From Winogradskyella forsetii (lineage in GTDB: Bacteria; Bacteroidota; Bacteroidia; Flavobacteriales; Flavobacteriaceae), in NCBI RefSeq assembly GCF_013394595.1, contig NZ_CP053348.1, positions 2,692,001 through 2,756,000 of the forward strand: a stretch of DNA of 64,000 nucleotides. The letters run 5' to 3'. Shown piece after piece: positions 17,458 through 26,653 of the stretch. Position numbers and translations under genes: made by a program. The notes below the pieces were generated by a model. That model was not told where the DNA came from. It did not search any database and saw only the letters and a list, made by a program, of their open reading frames with translations. The number at the start of each line of letters is the position of its first letter. Position 1 is the stretch's first letter.

Positions 17458-20277
17458 ATGTTTTTAATAAATTATTCACAAAAAATATCTGTACTTTTGG
17501 CGTTTCAAAAACCGAGCCATACTTTTACAAAAATACATTTAAAAGGATTGCGTACAAATAGAATACACATACTTTTTACCATGAGTTTTATAGTGTTTAT
17601 TAACACTTTTAGCTTCGCCCAAGAATTACCTAAAAAGAAACCTTCCATTCCTGCTGAACAACAGAAAGATTCTACTGCTGCTGCGGTCGATTCAATTGTT
17701 ATTGATTCCATTATAAAACCACCGACAAATATTAAGGAAATTGACTCCACCAAAAAAGACTCCACCAAACAAGAAGGTCTTTTAGCGGGAATCGTCAATT
17801 ATAGAGCCTCGGATTATGTGGCCTTGAATCAAAGGAAGAAAGAAATATACCTTTATAACGAAGCCGAAGTACTATATCAGGATATGGAAATTAAGGCAGG
17901 TGTTATTGTCATTGATTATAGTAAAAACCTGGTATATGCTGGTCGGATAAAAGATTCTACAGGGTATTCCCAACATCCCGTTTTTAAACAAGGCGAGAAT
18001 GTTATTGAGCCAGACTCCATTGTTTTTAATACGGAAACCAAGAAAGCCTTAGTTTTTAACTCTAGAACCGAGCAGCAAGGTTTTAAAGTGTATTCTCCTA
18101 TCACGAAAAAAGAAAATGATTCCGTTTATTTTATGAAAAACGGAAAGTTTACTACGGCTGAAGATGAAGAAGATCCCGAATACCAATTTGTAACCACAAA
18201 AATGAAATTGGTTCCTAATAAAAAGGTGATTGTCGGCGCGACTTACATGGAAATTTATGGTGTACCAACACCAATTGCCTTGCCTTTTGCGTTTTTCCCC
18301 ATGACCAAAAAACAGACGTCTGGTATCATATTTCCCTCTTTTGGAGAAGACAATGACAGAGGTTACAATTTACAAAATGGTGGTTACTATTTTGCGATTA
18401 GCGATTATTTGGATCTGGCTGTTCTTGGGGATTATTACACCAACGGCAGTTACGGTTTACGACTGGAAAACAATTATTCCCTACGTTATAGATATAGGGG
18501 AAATGTAAGTTTTAGGTATGAAAATTTACTTCGTAGTGAGCGTGGATTCCCTGATTTTAGCCAAAGTACAATTTATAATATAAGATGGTCACATAGCCAA
18601 GATGGCAAAGCTAATCCGAGTTCACGCTTTTCAGCTTCCGTGAACTTGGGAAGTAGTACGTATTTCCAAGAATCGATTAACCAATTAAACCAGTCCAACT
18701 TTTTAAATAATACCTTGGCCTCCTCAGTGTCCTATTCAAAGACATTTTCTGGTGAGCCAGAGGTCAATGTCAGCTTAACCGCCTCTCATAGACAAAACAC
18801 GAATACGGGAGATATTGATTTAACCTTACCTACATTTCAAATGTCCATGGGTAGAATTTATCCTTTTGCCCCAAAAACAGGAACAAAAAAAGGGGCGATC
18901 CATAATATTAACTTTCAGTTAAACACCAGAGGTGAATATTCCATTCAGACCAATGATTCTATATTTGGCAAAAATGAAATGTTTGATGATGCCAGAACAG
19001 GCATGCGACACAGTATCCCACTTACGACCAACTTTAAGGTATTTGATCATTTTAGCGTGAGTACCAATGCTAATTTCGAAGAAACTTGGACCGTTAAAAC
19101 CGTTAAGAAACTCTGGAACCAAACTGAACAAGAGGAAGTGGAGATCGACCAAAATGGTTTTGACCGTTTTTTAACCTACAATGTAGGTGCCAGCGTTGGA
19201 ACCACTATTTATGGGATGTACAATTTTGAAGAAAAAGGTGAGGATAAAAAGATAAAAGCAATTCGACATGTGATGCGACCTTCCTTAAGTTATTCAATCA
19301 GTCCGGCATTCGACCAATATTACGAAACCTATGATGTCATAGATGCAGATGGCACCACGATAGATCAAGTTGAATATACACGATTCGAAAATTCGCTATA
19401 CGGACGGCCTGGCAACAACTATTCCAGTAGTGTTGGGATTTCATTAGGTAATAACCTTGAAGCTAAAATTAGGGCGAAAGATTCTACCGAAACAGAGCCT
19501 GAAAAAATATTTATTTTAAACAATCTTAATTTTTCAACCTCCTACAATATTGCAGCGGATTCTCTTAATTGGAGTCCTGTTCGAGTGAGTGGTGGTACTC
19601 AAATTTTAAATAAAAAAATGAGTATTAATTTTGGTATGACGTTGAATCCCTATGCTTTAGACAGCAATAATAGTGTGGTTAATACTTACAATATCAATAA
19701 TGGCGGAAGTTTGTTTAGGCTAACATCTGCTAACATCAATATGAGCTACACCTTATCTAATGATAGCTTTTCTGGGAAGGAATCCGATGAGGACAAAGCG
19801 TCTTCTCAAGAATCTGCGCGTTCTGGCGGCCGAACGGATGATTTATTTGGCAAATCCCAAGATTTTGCAGACAAGCGACTTTCAGACAGCGATAAAAACA
19901 AGGATGATAAGGACGAAAATAACGAATTCTATAATTATAAAATGCCATGGAGCCTTCGATTGGCATATTCTGCCAATTATGGAAACACAAGACGTGAAAA
20001 CCAGATTTCATCGCATTCTTTGATGTTTTCAGGAGATATCGATTTATCGCCAAGATGGAGTGTGGGTGCCTCTTCTGGTTATGATTTTTTAAATCAAGGA
20101 TTTACCTATACACAACTCCGTTTTGAACGTGATTTATTAAGTTGGCGAATGAATTTTTCTTGGATCCCTTTTAGCGACCGGAGTTCATGGAATTTCTTTA
20201 TCGGGATAAAATCTAGCTTACTAAAAGATTTGAAGTACGATCAACGGAGACGACCAGATCAGCAGGTTGGGAATTAG
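17458..20277 (+). CDS. lptD: LptD-like LPS-assembly outer membrane protein
   Basis: 939 aa. An N-terminal export region (FTMSFIVFINTFSFAQ) leads into a proline/serine/lysine-rich linker. About residues 110-250 form an OstA/LptA-like beta-jellyroll (KEIYLYNEAEVLYQDMEIKA), and the rest is a long outer-membrane beta-barrel with many aromatic-ending strands. It inserts lipopolysaccharide at the cell surface. The pattern YMEIYGVPTPIALPFAFFP is typical of Bacteroidota LptD. The first ATG is used; an internal start at the signal peptide is possible. Divergent from the amidase and followed by ridA. Confidence 0.9.
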   Translation: MFLINYSQKISVLLAFQKPSHTFTKIHLKGLRTNRIHILFTMSFIVFINTFSFAQELPKKKPSIPAEQQKDSTAAAVDSIVIDSIIKPPTNIKEIDSTKKDSTKQEGLLAGIVNYRASDYVALNQRKKEIYLYNEAEVLYQDMEIKAGVIVIDYSKNLVYAGRIKDSTGYSQHPVFKQGENVIEPDSIVFNTETKKALVFNSRTEQQGFKVYSPITKKENDSVYFMKNGKFTTAEDEEDPEYQFVTTKMKLVPNKKVIVGATYMEIYGVPTPIALPFAFFPMTKKQTSGIIFPSFGEDNDRGYNLQNGGYYFAISDYLDLAVLGDYYTNGSYGLRLENNYSLRYRYRGNVSFRYENLLRSERGFPDFSQSTIYNIRWSHSQDGKANPSSRFSASVNLGSSTYFQESINQLNQSNFLNNTLASSVSYSKTFSGEPEVNVSLTASHRQNTNTGDIDLTLPTFQMSMGRIYPFAPKTGTKKGAIHNINFQLNTRGEYSIQTNDSIFGKNEMFDDARTGMRHSIPLTTNFKVFDHFSVSTNANFEETWTVKTVKKLWNQTEQEEVEIDQNGFDRFLTYNVGASVGTTIYGMYNFEEKGEDKKIKAIRHVMRPSLSYSISPAFDQYYETYDVIDADGTTIDQVEYTRFENSLYGRPGNNYSSSVGISLGNNLEAKIRAKDSTETEPEKIFILNNLNFSTSYNIAADSLNWSPVRVSGGTQILNKKMSINFGMTLNPYALDSNNSVVNTYNINNGGSLFRLTSANINMSYTLSNDSFSGKESDEDKASSQESARSGGRTDDLFGKSQDFADKRLSDSDKNKDDKDENNEFYNYKMPWSLRLAYSANYGNTRRENQISSHSLMFSGDIDLSPRWSVGASSGYDFLNQGFTYTQLRFERDLLSWRMNFSWIPFSDRSSWNFFIGIKSSLLKDLKYDQRRRPDQQVGN

Positions 20278-20281
20278 CATA

Positions 20282-20316
20282 AGTTTGAAGCTTGAAGCTG
20301 GAAGCAAGAAATTGGA
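20282..20316 (+). repeat. Short heptamer array after lptD
   Basis: Five consecutive 7-bp units beginning AGTTTGA and AGCTTGA start a few bases after the lptD stop. Same 7-bp phasing as the arrays at 3590, 10029 and 44184. Confidence 0.6.
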
Positions 20317-20399
20317 CGTGTATAAATCTAGAAAATTATCTTAAATTTGAAGTTATCGTAGAGTAATCAATCAGATTTCAGTTTCTCAAAAGACAGATA

Positions 20400-20414
20400 C
20401 TGAAACAAGTTCAG
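20400..20414. repeat. CTGAAACAAGTTCAG hairpin before ridA
   Basis: Inverted repeat CTGAA/TTCAG with a 5-base loop, only 6 bp ahead of the ridA start codon. An identical copy is at 26532 and a variant at 56870. Confidence 0.6.
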
Positions 20415-20420
20415 TATAAA

Positions 20421-20801
20421 ATGAAAAAAATAATACACACCACAAAAGCACCAGCACCAATAGGACCATACAATCAAGCGGTTTTAACAGGAAACACCTT
20501 ATACACTTCTGGGCAAATTGCCTTACATCCTGAAACCATGGAATTGGTTTTGGACGATATTAAAACGGAAACCAAACAAGTTATGGAAAACATGAAAGCC
20601 GTGTTGGAAGCTGCCGACATGACATTCGAAAACGTGATCAAAACGTCCATATTCATTAGTGATATGCATAACTTTAAACAAATAAATGAAGTGTATGGCA
20701 AATACTTTAATGAAGCTACGGCACCTGCAAGAGAAACCGTTGAAGTTGCTAACTTACCGAAATTTGTGAATGTTGAAATTAGTATGATTGCTGTTAAATA
20801 A
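20421..20801 (+). CDS. ridA: RidA family enamine/imine deaminase
   Basis: 126 aa, the usual RidA length. It hydrolyses reactive 2-aminoacrylate and related imines released by PLP enzymes. Family markers: APAPIGPYNQAV near the N-terminus, YTSGQIALHPET, and the key carboxylate-binding arginine at R104 in APARETVEV. Forms a trimer with active sites between subunits (family knowledge). It lies 143 bp downstream of lptD, a pairing I recall from other flavobacteria. A short hairpin repeat sits directly in its leader. Confidence 0.96.
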   Translation: MKKIIHTTKAPAPIGPYNQAVLTGNTLYTSGQIALHPETMELVLDDIKTETKQVMENMKAVLEAADMTFENVIKTSIFISDMHNFKQINEVYGKYFNEATAPARETVEVANLPKFVNVEISMIAVK

Positions 20802-21010
20802 CACCCTGATTTACCTAAAAATCAGTATTAATACGGTCAGTTATAAAGTTCACGTTATCAATTATTTTTGCATTTGAACAATTAATTATTTTCTAATGGC
20901 GTAATAACAGTATCTTTATAACATAAAGCCTTAAATTTTAAAGAGTTGTGTGCTTTGTATTCTTTTAAAATCAATCACTTCTCTTAATATTACCCTAACA
21001 AAATTTATTT

Positions 21011-22189
21011 ATGAATACATCTACAATAACAACCACAACAATGCTTCCTACTGAAGCCGCCCAAGAGATTTACGAATTAGCAATTTCCCATAGAGAAGAA
21101 ACAGAACAATTAAGACGACTTGCGCCTGCCGTAGTAGATCGAATTAAAGCATCTGGACTTTTTAGAATGGGATTACCTAAATTCCTAGGCGGATGGGAAG
21201 ACAATCCTGTAGAAGTTCTAAAGGCTTATGAAATATTAAGTAGCGGAGAAGCCGCTGTGGCTTGGAGTGTTTGGAACAACCATTTGGCCTGTACTTTCGG
21301 TCGCTTTTTAGACGAAGACAGTATGAGGGAAATTTATAAAAATCATTCGGATGTCTATGCCAACTCGGCACGTCCAGAAGGCATTGCCGAAATAGTTGAT
21401 GGTGGATATAGCGTTTCTGGCCGTTGGTCATTAGTCTCCGGATGTGAGTTATCGGATTGGTTTGTAATGCGCTGCCTTGTGACCTCGGAAGATTTACCGA
21501 AAACCTTGGGTCCAGGTGCAAAATTGAAATTGTTTTTTATTCCTAAAGAAGACATTAATATCATCGACACCTGGAGTGTTGGTGGACTAAGAGGTACTGG
21601 CAGTCATGATATAGAAATCAAGGATGCCTTTGTACAAGAAAAATACGCTATTGATTTTGAAAACACCATTCATGTTGACAATGCTTATAACAGATTACCA
21701 ATTGGCTGTTTAAATTCTGCTGGTTGCGCGTCTATAGCCTTAGGCTTATTGAAGTCTGCTACTGATGAATTAATCAGCCTTTGCTTAGAGCGTGTGACAC
21801 CTGGAAAAAGTCCAGATTTAAGAGACAGAGATTCAGTTCAAAGCACAATAGCCAAAAGCAAGACTACTTTAGCATCTAAGCGTACACAACTGCACAATGC
21901 TGTTGAAACCTTATGGAACGAATCCCTTGAAGGTAATACGTACACAGATATACAATTGGCTGATGTTTGGGCGGCTTCGATTGAAGCAGCAACAGCTTCT
22001 AGAGCTTTAGTTTCCGAAATATATGCCGTTACCGGTACGGCCTCGTTATATACCAAGTATAAAATTGAACGCGTACATCGCGATGTTCATGCGGTATTAC
22101 AACATGGTATGGTGCAACCGCATTGGCTGAACCAAGCAGGTATGGCTTATGTAGGACTGAAGCCAAATGGCGCGATGTTTAGGACATAA
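21011..22189 (+). CDS. Acyl-CoA dehydrogenase-fold flavoprotein (possible group D monooxygenase)
   Basis: 392 aa. It shows the acyl-CoA dehydrogenase fold: helical N-terminus to about 125, a beta domain about 125-235 (YSVSGRWSLVSGCELSDWF), and a helical C-terminus. WSVGGLRGTGSHDIEIKDAFV and the C-terminal HRDVHAVLQH are typical of the HsaA/HpaC-partner, DszC and related flavin-dependent monooxygenases rather than beta-oxidation dehydrogenases, and the usual catalytic Glu region is not recognisable. No reductase partner or pathway neighbour is adjacent, so the substrate is unknown. A monocistronic unit by spacing. Confidence 0.85.
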   Translation: MNTSTITTTTMLPTEAAQEIYELAISHREETEQLRRLAPAVVDRIKASGLFRMGLPKFLGGWEDNPVEVLKAYEILSSGEAAVAWSVWNNHLACTFGRFLDEDSMREIYKNHSDVYANSARPEGIAEIVDGGYSVSGRWSLVSGCELSDWFVMRCLVTSEDLPKTLGPGAKLKLFFIPKEDINIIDTWSVGGLRGTGSHDIEIKDAFVQEKYAIDFENTIHVDNAYNRLPIGCLNSAGCASIALGLLKSATDELISLCLERVTPGKSPDLRDRDSVQSTIAKSKTTLASKRTQLHNAVETLWNESLEGNTYTDIQLADVWAASIEAATASRALVSEIYAVTGTASLYTKYKIERVHRDVHAVLQHGMVQPHWLNQAGMAYVGLKPNGAMFRT

Positions 22190-22349
22190 TCTATATTTTT
22201 TTTTTGAACACCTTGCTCAGGAATTGCACATAGCCATTGCTAATTCCAAAGTTTTAAATGTTTCCCTTCCCCTTTAAATGAAGTTTAAGAATTTGGCATC
22301 GTCCAATATTTAGTTTTAAAAAATTTATTCGCTATTAAAAACGATCATA

Positions 22350-23402
22350 ATGATTGCAGTTATAAAAGAAAAACAGGAATGGAGTGCACTTTTGGCTAAG
22401 GCTGAAAATTTAGACTTTTACCATACCTACGATTATCACCATCTTTCAAAAACCGAAGGGGAATCTCCCATTCTTATTAAATACACAGAGGGCGATACCA
22501 CTTTAGTCCTTCCTTTGTTATTAAGGGACATTGAAAATTCCGATTATAAAGATGCCACATCTGTTTATGGCTATGCTGGATTGTTAGCTTTACATATTGA
22601 CGCACATTTTAACAAAGCCAACTTTCACAATGAGCTTAATGCTTTTTTTAAAGCACAGAAAATTATCTCGGTATTCTCACGCTTGCATCCATTTATAGAA
22701 CATCAAGAAGACCTACATACTGGTTTAGGCCACATTTTGTCACTTGGAAAAGTCGTGTATGTAGATTTAACGCAAACCATTGAAGATCAAAGAGCGAAGT
22801 ATAATAGACGCTTAAAAACCTATGTCAACAAGGCGCGCAAACTTTGTACAGTCATTGAAGGTACGGTAGAAGAGCATGTTCAAACCTTTATCGAATTGTA
22901 CGAAGAAAACATGAAACGTGTTGATGCTACAGATAATTACTTTTTTGATACGGCTTATTACCATCGCTTATTATCAAGTTCAGATTTTGAAACCAAGCTA
23001 ATGCTGTGTCAGCACAATGAATCACAAGAGATAATTGCTGGCGCATTATTTATGAAAACCGGAAACATTGTTCAGTACCACCTATCTGGTCTCAGTGAGG
23101 AATATTTTGAGCTGAACCCCATAAAACTGATTATTGACGAAATGCGTATCATAGCCACTAATGAAGGGTATAACATTTTCAATCTTGGCGGTGGACTTGG
23201 AAGTGAAGAAGATTCACTGTTCAAGTTTAAAAGTGGGTTTTCCAAGGATTTTGAAACCTTCAAGGTTTGGAAATATGTCGTGGATGAAGCCGCTTATAAA
23301 ACCTTGACCAAAAATCATTTGGGCACTGAAATAAAGACCGAGGAACTCCACGATGGTTACTTTCCCGCATATCGTGCACCAGTAAAAACACATACGGTTT
23401 AA
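22350..23402 (+). CDS. FemAB-like/GNAT-fold peptidyl or acyl transferase
   Basis: 350 aa, cytosolic. The C-terminal half has the GNAT-type fold of FemAB relatives: QRAKYNRRLKTYVNKARK leads a helical arm, then ELYEENMKRVDATDNYFFD, IAGALFMKTGNIVQYHLSG and the terminal FNLGGGLGSEEDSLFKFKSG, a hallmark of this group. FemAB enzymes add amino acids to lipid II; similar proteins decorate exopolysaccharides. Neighbours do not decide between these. The start ATG gives MIAVIKEKQEW. Family certain, substrate not. Confidence 0.85.
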   Translation: MIAVIKEKQEWSALLAKAENLDFYHTYDYHHLSKTEGESPILIKYTEGDTTLVLPLLLRDIENSDYKDATSVYGYAGLLALHIDAHFNKANFHNELNAFFKAQKIISVFSRLHPFIEHQEDLHTGLGHILSLGKVVYVDLTQTIEDQRAKYNRRLKTYVNKARKLCTVIEGTVEEHVQTFIELYEENMKRVDATDNYFFDTAYYHRLLSSSDFETKLMLCQHNESQEIIAGALFMKTGNIVQYHLSGLSEEYFELNPIKLIIDEMRIIATNEGYNIFNLGGGLGSEEDSLFKFKSGFSKDFETFKVWKYVVDEAAYKTLTKNHLGTEIKTEELHDGYFPAYRAPVKTHTV

Positions 23403-23535
23403 AATCATCTTTTAAGTTTTAGAATATACCTATTGTTGTGGTCATTTTAATTATTGCTTTAGAGTCCATAAACAATTGTTGATAAAACATTACTGTATCT
23501 TATAATTTAAAGTACCGCTGCTTTTAAAGAACTCG

Positions 23536-23543
23536 TATTTTTG
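23536..23543 (+). promoter_or_regulatory. Candidate TAnnTTTG -7 element for guaC
   Basis: TATTTTTG, 23 bp ahead of the guaC ATG. Matches the Bacteroidota consensus; no clear -33 element. Confidence 0.45.
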
Positions 23544-23566
23544 AAAGTACTAATTTTTCTGCAACG

Positions 23567-24607
23567 ATGCGCATAGAACACGATATAAAACTAGGCTTTA
23601 AAGATGTCATGATTCGTCCGAAACGGTCTACCTTAAAAAGTAGATCCCAAGTGACCTTAGAGCGTGACTACAAATTTCTAAATAGTAAAGTAAACTGGAA
23701 AGGTATTCCCATTATGGCTGCCAATATGGATACGGTCGGGACGTTTGAAATGGCGCTCGTTTTAGCCGAACACCATCTATTCACCGCCATACACAAGCAC
23801 TACTCTACCGAACAATGGCATGCGTTTTTAAACGCAGCGCCAAAAAACATTACCGATTATATGGCCATCAGCACGGGCACTGGAAAAAACGATACCAAAA
23901 AACTAAAAGCGGTTTTTGATAATCATCCCGAACTCAAATTTATATGTATCGATGTGGCCAATGGCTATTCTGAACACTTCGTCAACTTTGTACAACAAAC
24001 ACGGGAACAGTATCCCGATAAAGTTATTATTGCTGGCAACGTGGTGACTGGCGAAATGGTAGAGCAACTCCTACTCTCTGGCGCAGACATTGTAAAAGTG
24101 GGCATTGGTCCTGGAAGCGTCTGTACCACACGAGTAAAAACAGGTGTGGGCTATCCGCAACTCTCTGCGATTATAGAATGTGCCGATGCAGCGCATGGTT
24201 TAGGCGGCCATATTATTAGCGATGGTGGTTGCGCCACGCCAGGCGATGTGGCTAAAGCGTTTGGTGCTGGTGCCGATTTTGTAATGCTTGGCGGCATGTT
24301 TGCTGGCCATACCGAAAGTGGTGGCGAACTCATCACCCGAAATGGTGAACAATACAAACAATTTTATGGGATGAGTTCTGCTACAGCCATGGACAAATAC
24401 GTTGGAGGCGTTGCCGAATACCGAGCCAGTGAAGGCAAAACCATTGAAGTACCCTACAAAGGCGATGTTAAAAATACACTCCAAGATATTTTAGGCGGCT
24501 TAAGAAGTACCTGTACGTATGTTGGTGCGGAACGTTTAAAGGAATTGACAAAACGTACGACTTTTATTCGCGTGGCTGAGCAGGAGAATTTGGTTTATGG
24601 TGGGTAG
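23567..24607 (+). CDS. guaC: GMP reductase
   Basis: 346 aa, matching the eukaryote/E. coli-type GMP reductase. Converts GMP to IMP with NADPH, returning guanine nucleotides to the adenine branch. Visible motifs: [11 protein letters not shown], the NADPH/phosphate loop region, the catalytic loop [18 protein letters not shown] with Cys186 at the same position as in E. coli Gua[21 protein letters not shown], and [10 protein letters not shown]. It lacks the CBS pair of IMP dehydrogenase, which distinguishes it. The base composition is richer in GC than the following cassette. Confidence 0.97.
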   Translation: MRIEHDIKLGFKDVMIRPKRSTLKSRSQVTLERDYKFLNSKVNWKGIPIMAANMDTVGTFEMALVLAEHHLFTAIHKHYSTEQWHAFLNAAPKNITDYMAISTGTGKNDTKKLKAVFDNHPELKFICIDVANGYSEHFVNFVQQTREQYPDKVIIAGNVVTGEMVEQLLLSGADIVKVGIGPGSVCTTRVKTGVGYPQLSAIIECADAAHGLGGHIISDGGCATPGDVAKAFGAGADFVMLGGMFAGHTESGGELITRNGEQYKQFYGMSSATAMDKYVGGVAEYRASEGKTIEVPYKGDVKNTLQDILGGLRSTCTYVGAERLKELTKRTTFIRVAEQENLVYGG

Positions 24608-24685
24608 GGTTTTGGTTTTGCTAAAGTGATCTTATATGATACCTAGCGTATGTAAGCAACTAATTTATCAAATAAAAACTAGATA

Positions 24686-24705
24686 GAAAATCCGCGAGGA
24701 TTTTC
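24686..24705. terminator. Perfect hairpin between guaC and the REC-nuclease gene
   Basis: GAAAATCC, loop GCGA, then GGATTTTC: an 8-bp perfect stem lying between convergent genes. It may terminate transcription, but the surrounding 24640-24750 sequence also resembles the repeat tails that often border flavobacterial accessory genes. Confidence 0.55.
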
Positions 24706-24757
24706 GTAAGTTAGCTATAACTAGCAATGAATTATATACGTTTTTAGTAACAAGTAT

Positions 24758-25669
24758 TTAATTGTCTTTTACTTGTTCGTCAATAATTTCTTTAAAAGTT
24801 TCTAACTTATTAATTGACATAATAAGTCTTTGGAATTCTTTATTTGAAATAAATATTATTTTTCGGACATCATTTGATTCTCTAATAGCTTCAAGATAAG
24901 TATTTCTTGTCAAATAACCTGTTGTTGCAATTATTCCAAGTTCAGCTAGACCATTTGTGTGTTTTAATTTACTGCTAAATACAATAAAAGTATTTTTATC
25001 TACTTTGTCTTTTGGTTTGTTTTTACATTCAATCAAAATGTATTTACCAAATTTATTTAAAAATGGGTCCTCTATTTCATTTCTAATTATTAAATCAACT
25101 TCATTAAGTGACTTATCAATTATTCTTTTATTAATGCTATTATAACCTATAGATTGGAATAAAAGGCTTACGAAATGCTCGAATTTTTCTCCTTTTGAAT
25201 ATGCGTCAGTTTCATTTTTAGCATTTGAATAGTATTCTAAAAGCGCATTATTTATTTCATCAGGTGATTTAAAGGATTCCTGATGATATTTCTCTATTAT
25301 ATCAGAAAGTTTTGGTATCCAAACATCATAATCTTCTTTGTCTAAAACATCAATTATTTTTCCAGTTATAAAAAGGTCTTTTAATTGAAGTAAATATTCT
25401 CCTTTGAAAGCAGAAACAATTATAATTTTAGCAAAAGGATTAGTCTCTATTATTTTATTTATTAATTCAATACCATCAAAATCAAAACCATCCATTCTCA
25501 AATCCACTATTGCTATTGAAAAATATCTATTCTCGATGGATTCGATGATTTCTTGTTCTTCATAAACACTTTTTAAATCATATTCAGAAGAAAGTTTTGT
25601 TCTAAGACCTTTTTCAAGCCCTTGAGCTTGTACTTTTACGTCATCTATAATTAAAACACTTCTTTTCAT
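24758..25669 (-). CDS. Response regulator receiver fused to a PD-(D/E)XK (Mrr-like) nuclease domain
   Basis: 303 aa. Residues 1-125 are a receiver domain: acidic pair D9/D10, phospho-acceptor D56 in VDLRMDG, switch S86 in IIIVSAFKG and K111 in LDKED. A linker (about 130-158) leads to a restriction-endonuclease-like domain at 159-290: GEKFEHFVSLLFQSIGY helix, D192 in NEVDLII and E214/K216 in IECKNK, the Mrr-type D...ExK core, then AELGIIATTGYLTRNTYLEA. Thus phosphorylation could gate nuclease activity or DNA binding, in place of the usual helix-turn-helix output. Its ATG overlaps the kinase stop by 4 bp. AT-rich and between core genes, suggesting acquisition. Confidence 0.9.
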   Translation of the reverse strand: MKRSVLIIDDVKVQAQGLEKGLRTKLSSEYDLKSVYEEQEIIESIENRYFSIAIVDLRMDGFDFDGIELINKIIETNPFAKIIIVSAFKGEYLLQLKDLFITGKIIDVLDKEDYDVWIPKLSDIIEKYHQESFKSPDEINNALLEYYSNAKNETDAYSKGEKFEHFVSLLFQSIGYNSINKRIIDKSLNEVDLIIRNEIEDPFLNKFGKYILIECKNKPKDKVDKNTFIVFSSKLKHTNGLAELGIIATTGYLTRNTYLEAIRESNDVRKIIFISNKEFQRLIMSINKLETFKEIIDEQVKDN

Positions 25670-26457
25670 TCTTCTGAATTTATTATTGGTAAAGATATTA
25701 AAAAATATTTTTGGTAATCGTTATTTTCTAATGGACAATATTCTATTGAACCATTATACAATTCGCATAGGTATTTAGCGTGGTGCAAACCTATTCCAGA
25801 ACCTCCTGTGTTTGAAATTCCATAATCGAAAATCTTATTCTCAATCTTCTTTTCAACTTCTTCTCCGTTATCAAAAATGCTTATTTTTAAGAAGTTTTCG
25901 TCTTTATCTACTGAAAACTTAATTATCCTTTTTGTCTCAATTTTTGAAAGGGCTTTCGTTGCGTTGATAATAATATTATTAGTCATTTGAACAACAGACT
26001 GAAAAGGTAAACTAAAATATATTTCTTGGTCTAAATCATTCTCTTTAATAAGGGTAATTTTATTTTCATAGAAATTATCTCTATTTAAAAGCTCAACTGC
26101 TGTAACTAGACTACTATAAGAAAAATTGTCTTTATCACTGTGAGGAACTAATTTAGAAAAATTTTCTATAGTTTCTCGCATTATTTTTAAATTCAATTTT
26201 ATCGAGCTTAAATGTTCATCTGTTATTTCATCAGAAGTATTTGTACTTATAACACTGTCAATGCTTTGGATAGAGTTTTTTATATCGTGTCTAGCAAAAT
26301 TGCTTAACATTGTGATGTGTATATCGTGTGATTTAGAAATTGCATCAATATTTTTTCCGTGTAATCTAAGTTCATTTTTTAATTCTTCGATTCTTTTATT
26401 TAAAACAACAGGATTTGTTTTTTTCTTGGGTATGTATTTTTTGTTTCTTTTACTCAA
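25666..26457 (-). CDS. Soluble histidine kinase, partner of the REC-nuclease protein
   Basis: 263 aa with no transmembrane helix or recognisable sensor domain. A basic N-terminus (MSKRNKKYIPKKK) and short coiled-coil (about 19-45) precede the dimerisation/phospho-acceptor helix with H57 in NFARHDIKNS. The HATPase domain follows: N box NNIIINATKAL (N161, N165), G1 box FDNG (D196), G2 box GGSGIGLHHAKYL. The only in-frame start is TTG at 26457; upstream is a stop. The 4-bp overlap with the downstream REC-nuclease gene shows a dedicated pair. The stimulus is unknown; with no sensor domain, it may respond to a cytosolic or DNA-associated signal. Confidence 0.9.
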   Translation of the reverse strand: MSKRNKKYIPKKKTNPVVLNKRIEELKNELRLHGKNIDAISKSHDIHITMLSNFARHDIKNSIQSIDSVISTNTSDEITDEHLSSIKLNLKIMRETIENFSKLVPHSDKDNFSYSSLVTAVELLNRDNFYENKITLIKENDLDQEIYFSLPFQSVVQMTNNIIINATKALSKIETKRIIKFSVDKDENFLKISIFDNGEEVEKKIENKIFDYGISNTGGSGIGLHHAKYLCELYNGSIEYCPLENNDYQKYFLISLPIINSEE

Positions 26458-26531
26458 TGTATGTCTGTTGTTTTATATTTTTGCTAATTTTAATTATATG
26501 AGTCTGTTTTAATGACTTCTATCAGTCGTTA

Positions 26532-26546
26532 CTGAAACAAGTTCAG
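26532..26546. repeat. CTGAAACAAGTTCAG hairpin upstream of TIGR02757 gene
   Basis: Identical to the copy at 20400-20414. Lies in the 196-bp gap between the kinase and the next gene, on the far side of the cassette from the 24686 hairpin. Confidence 0.6.
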
Positions 26547-26623
26547 CACAAGTAGCCAAAGTTAACTTTTTCCAAACAAAGCCACAATACGTAACATTAC
26601 GTATATTTCAAAAAAACATACCT

Positions 26624-26631
26624 TATTTTTG
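26624..26631 (+). promoter_or_regulatory. Candidate TAnnTTTG -7 element
   Basis: TATTTTTG, 22 bp before the TTG start of the TIGR02757 gene. Consensus match; -33 not clear. Confidence 0.45.
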
Positions 26632-26653
26632 TGCTTCAAACAAAAAGCAAGCC

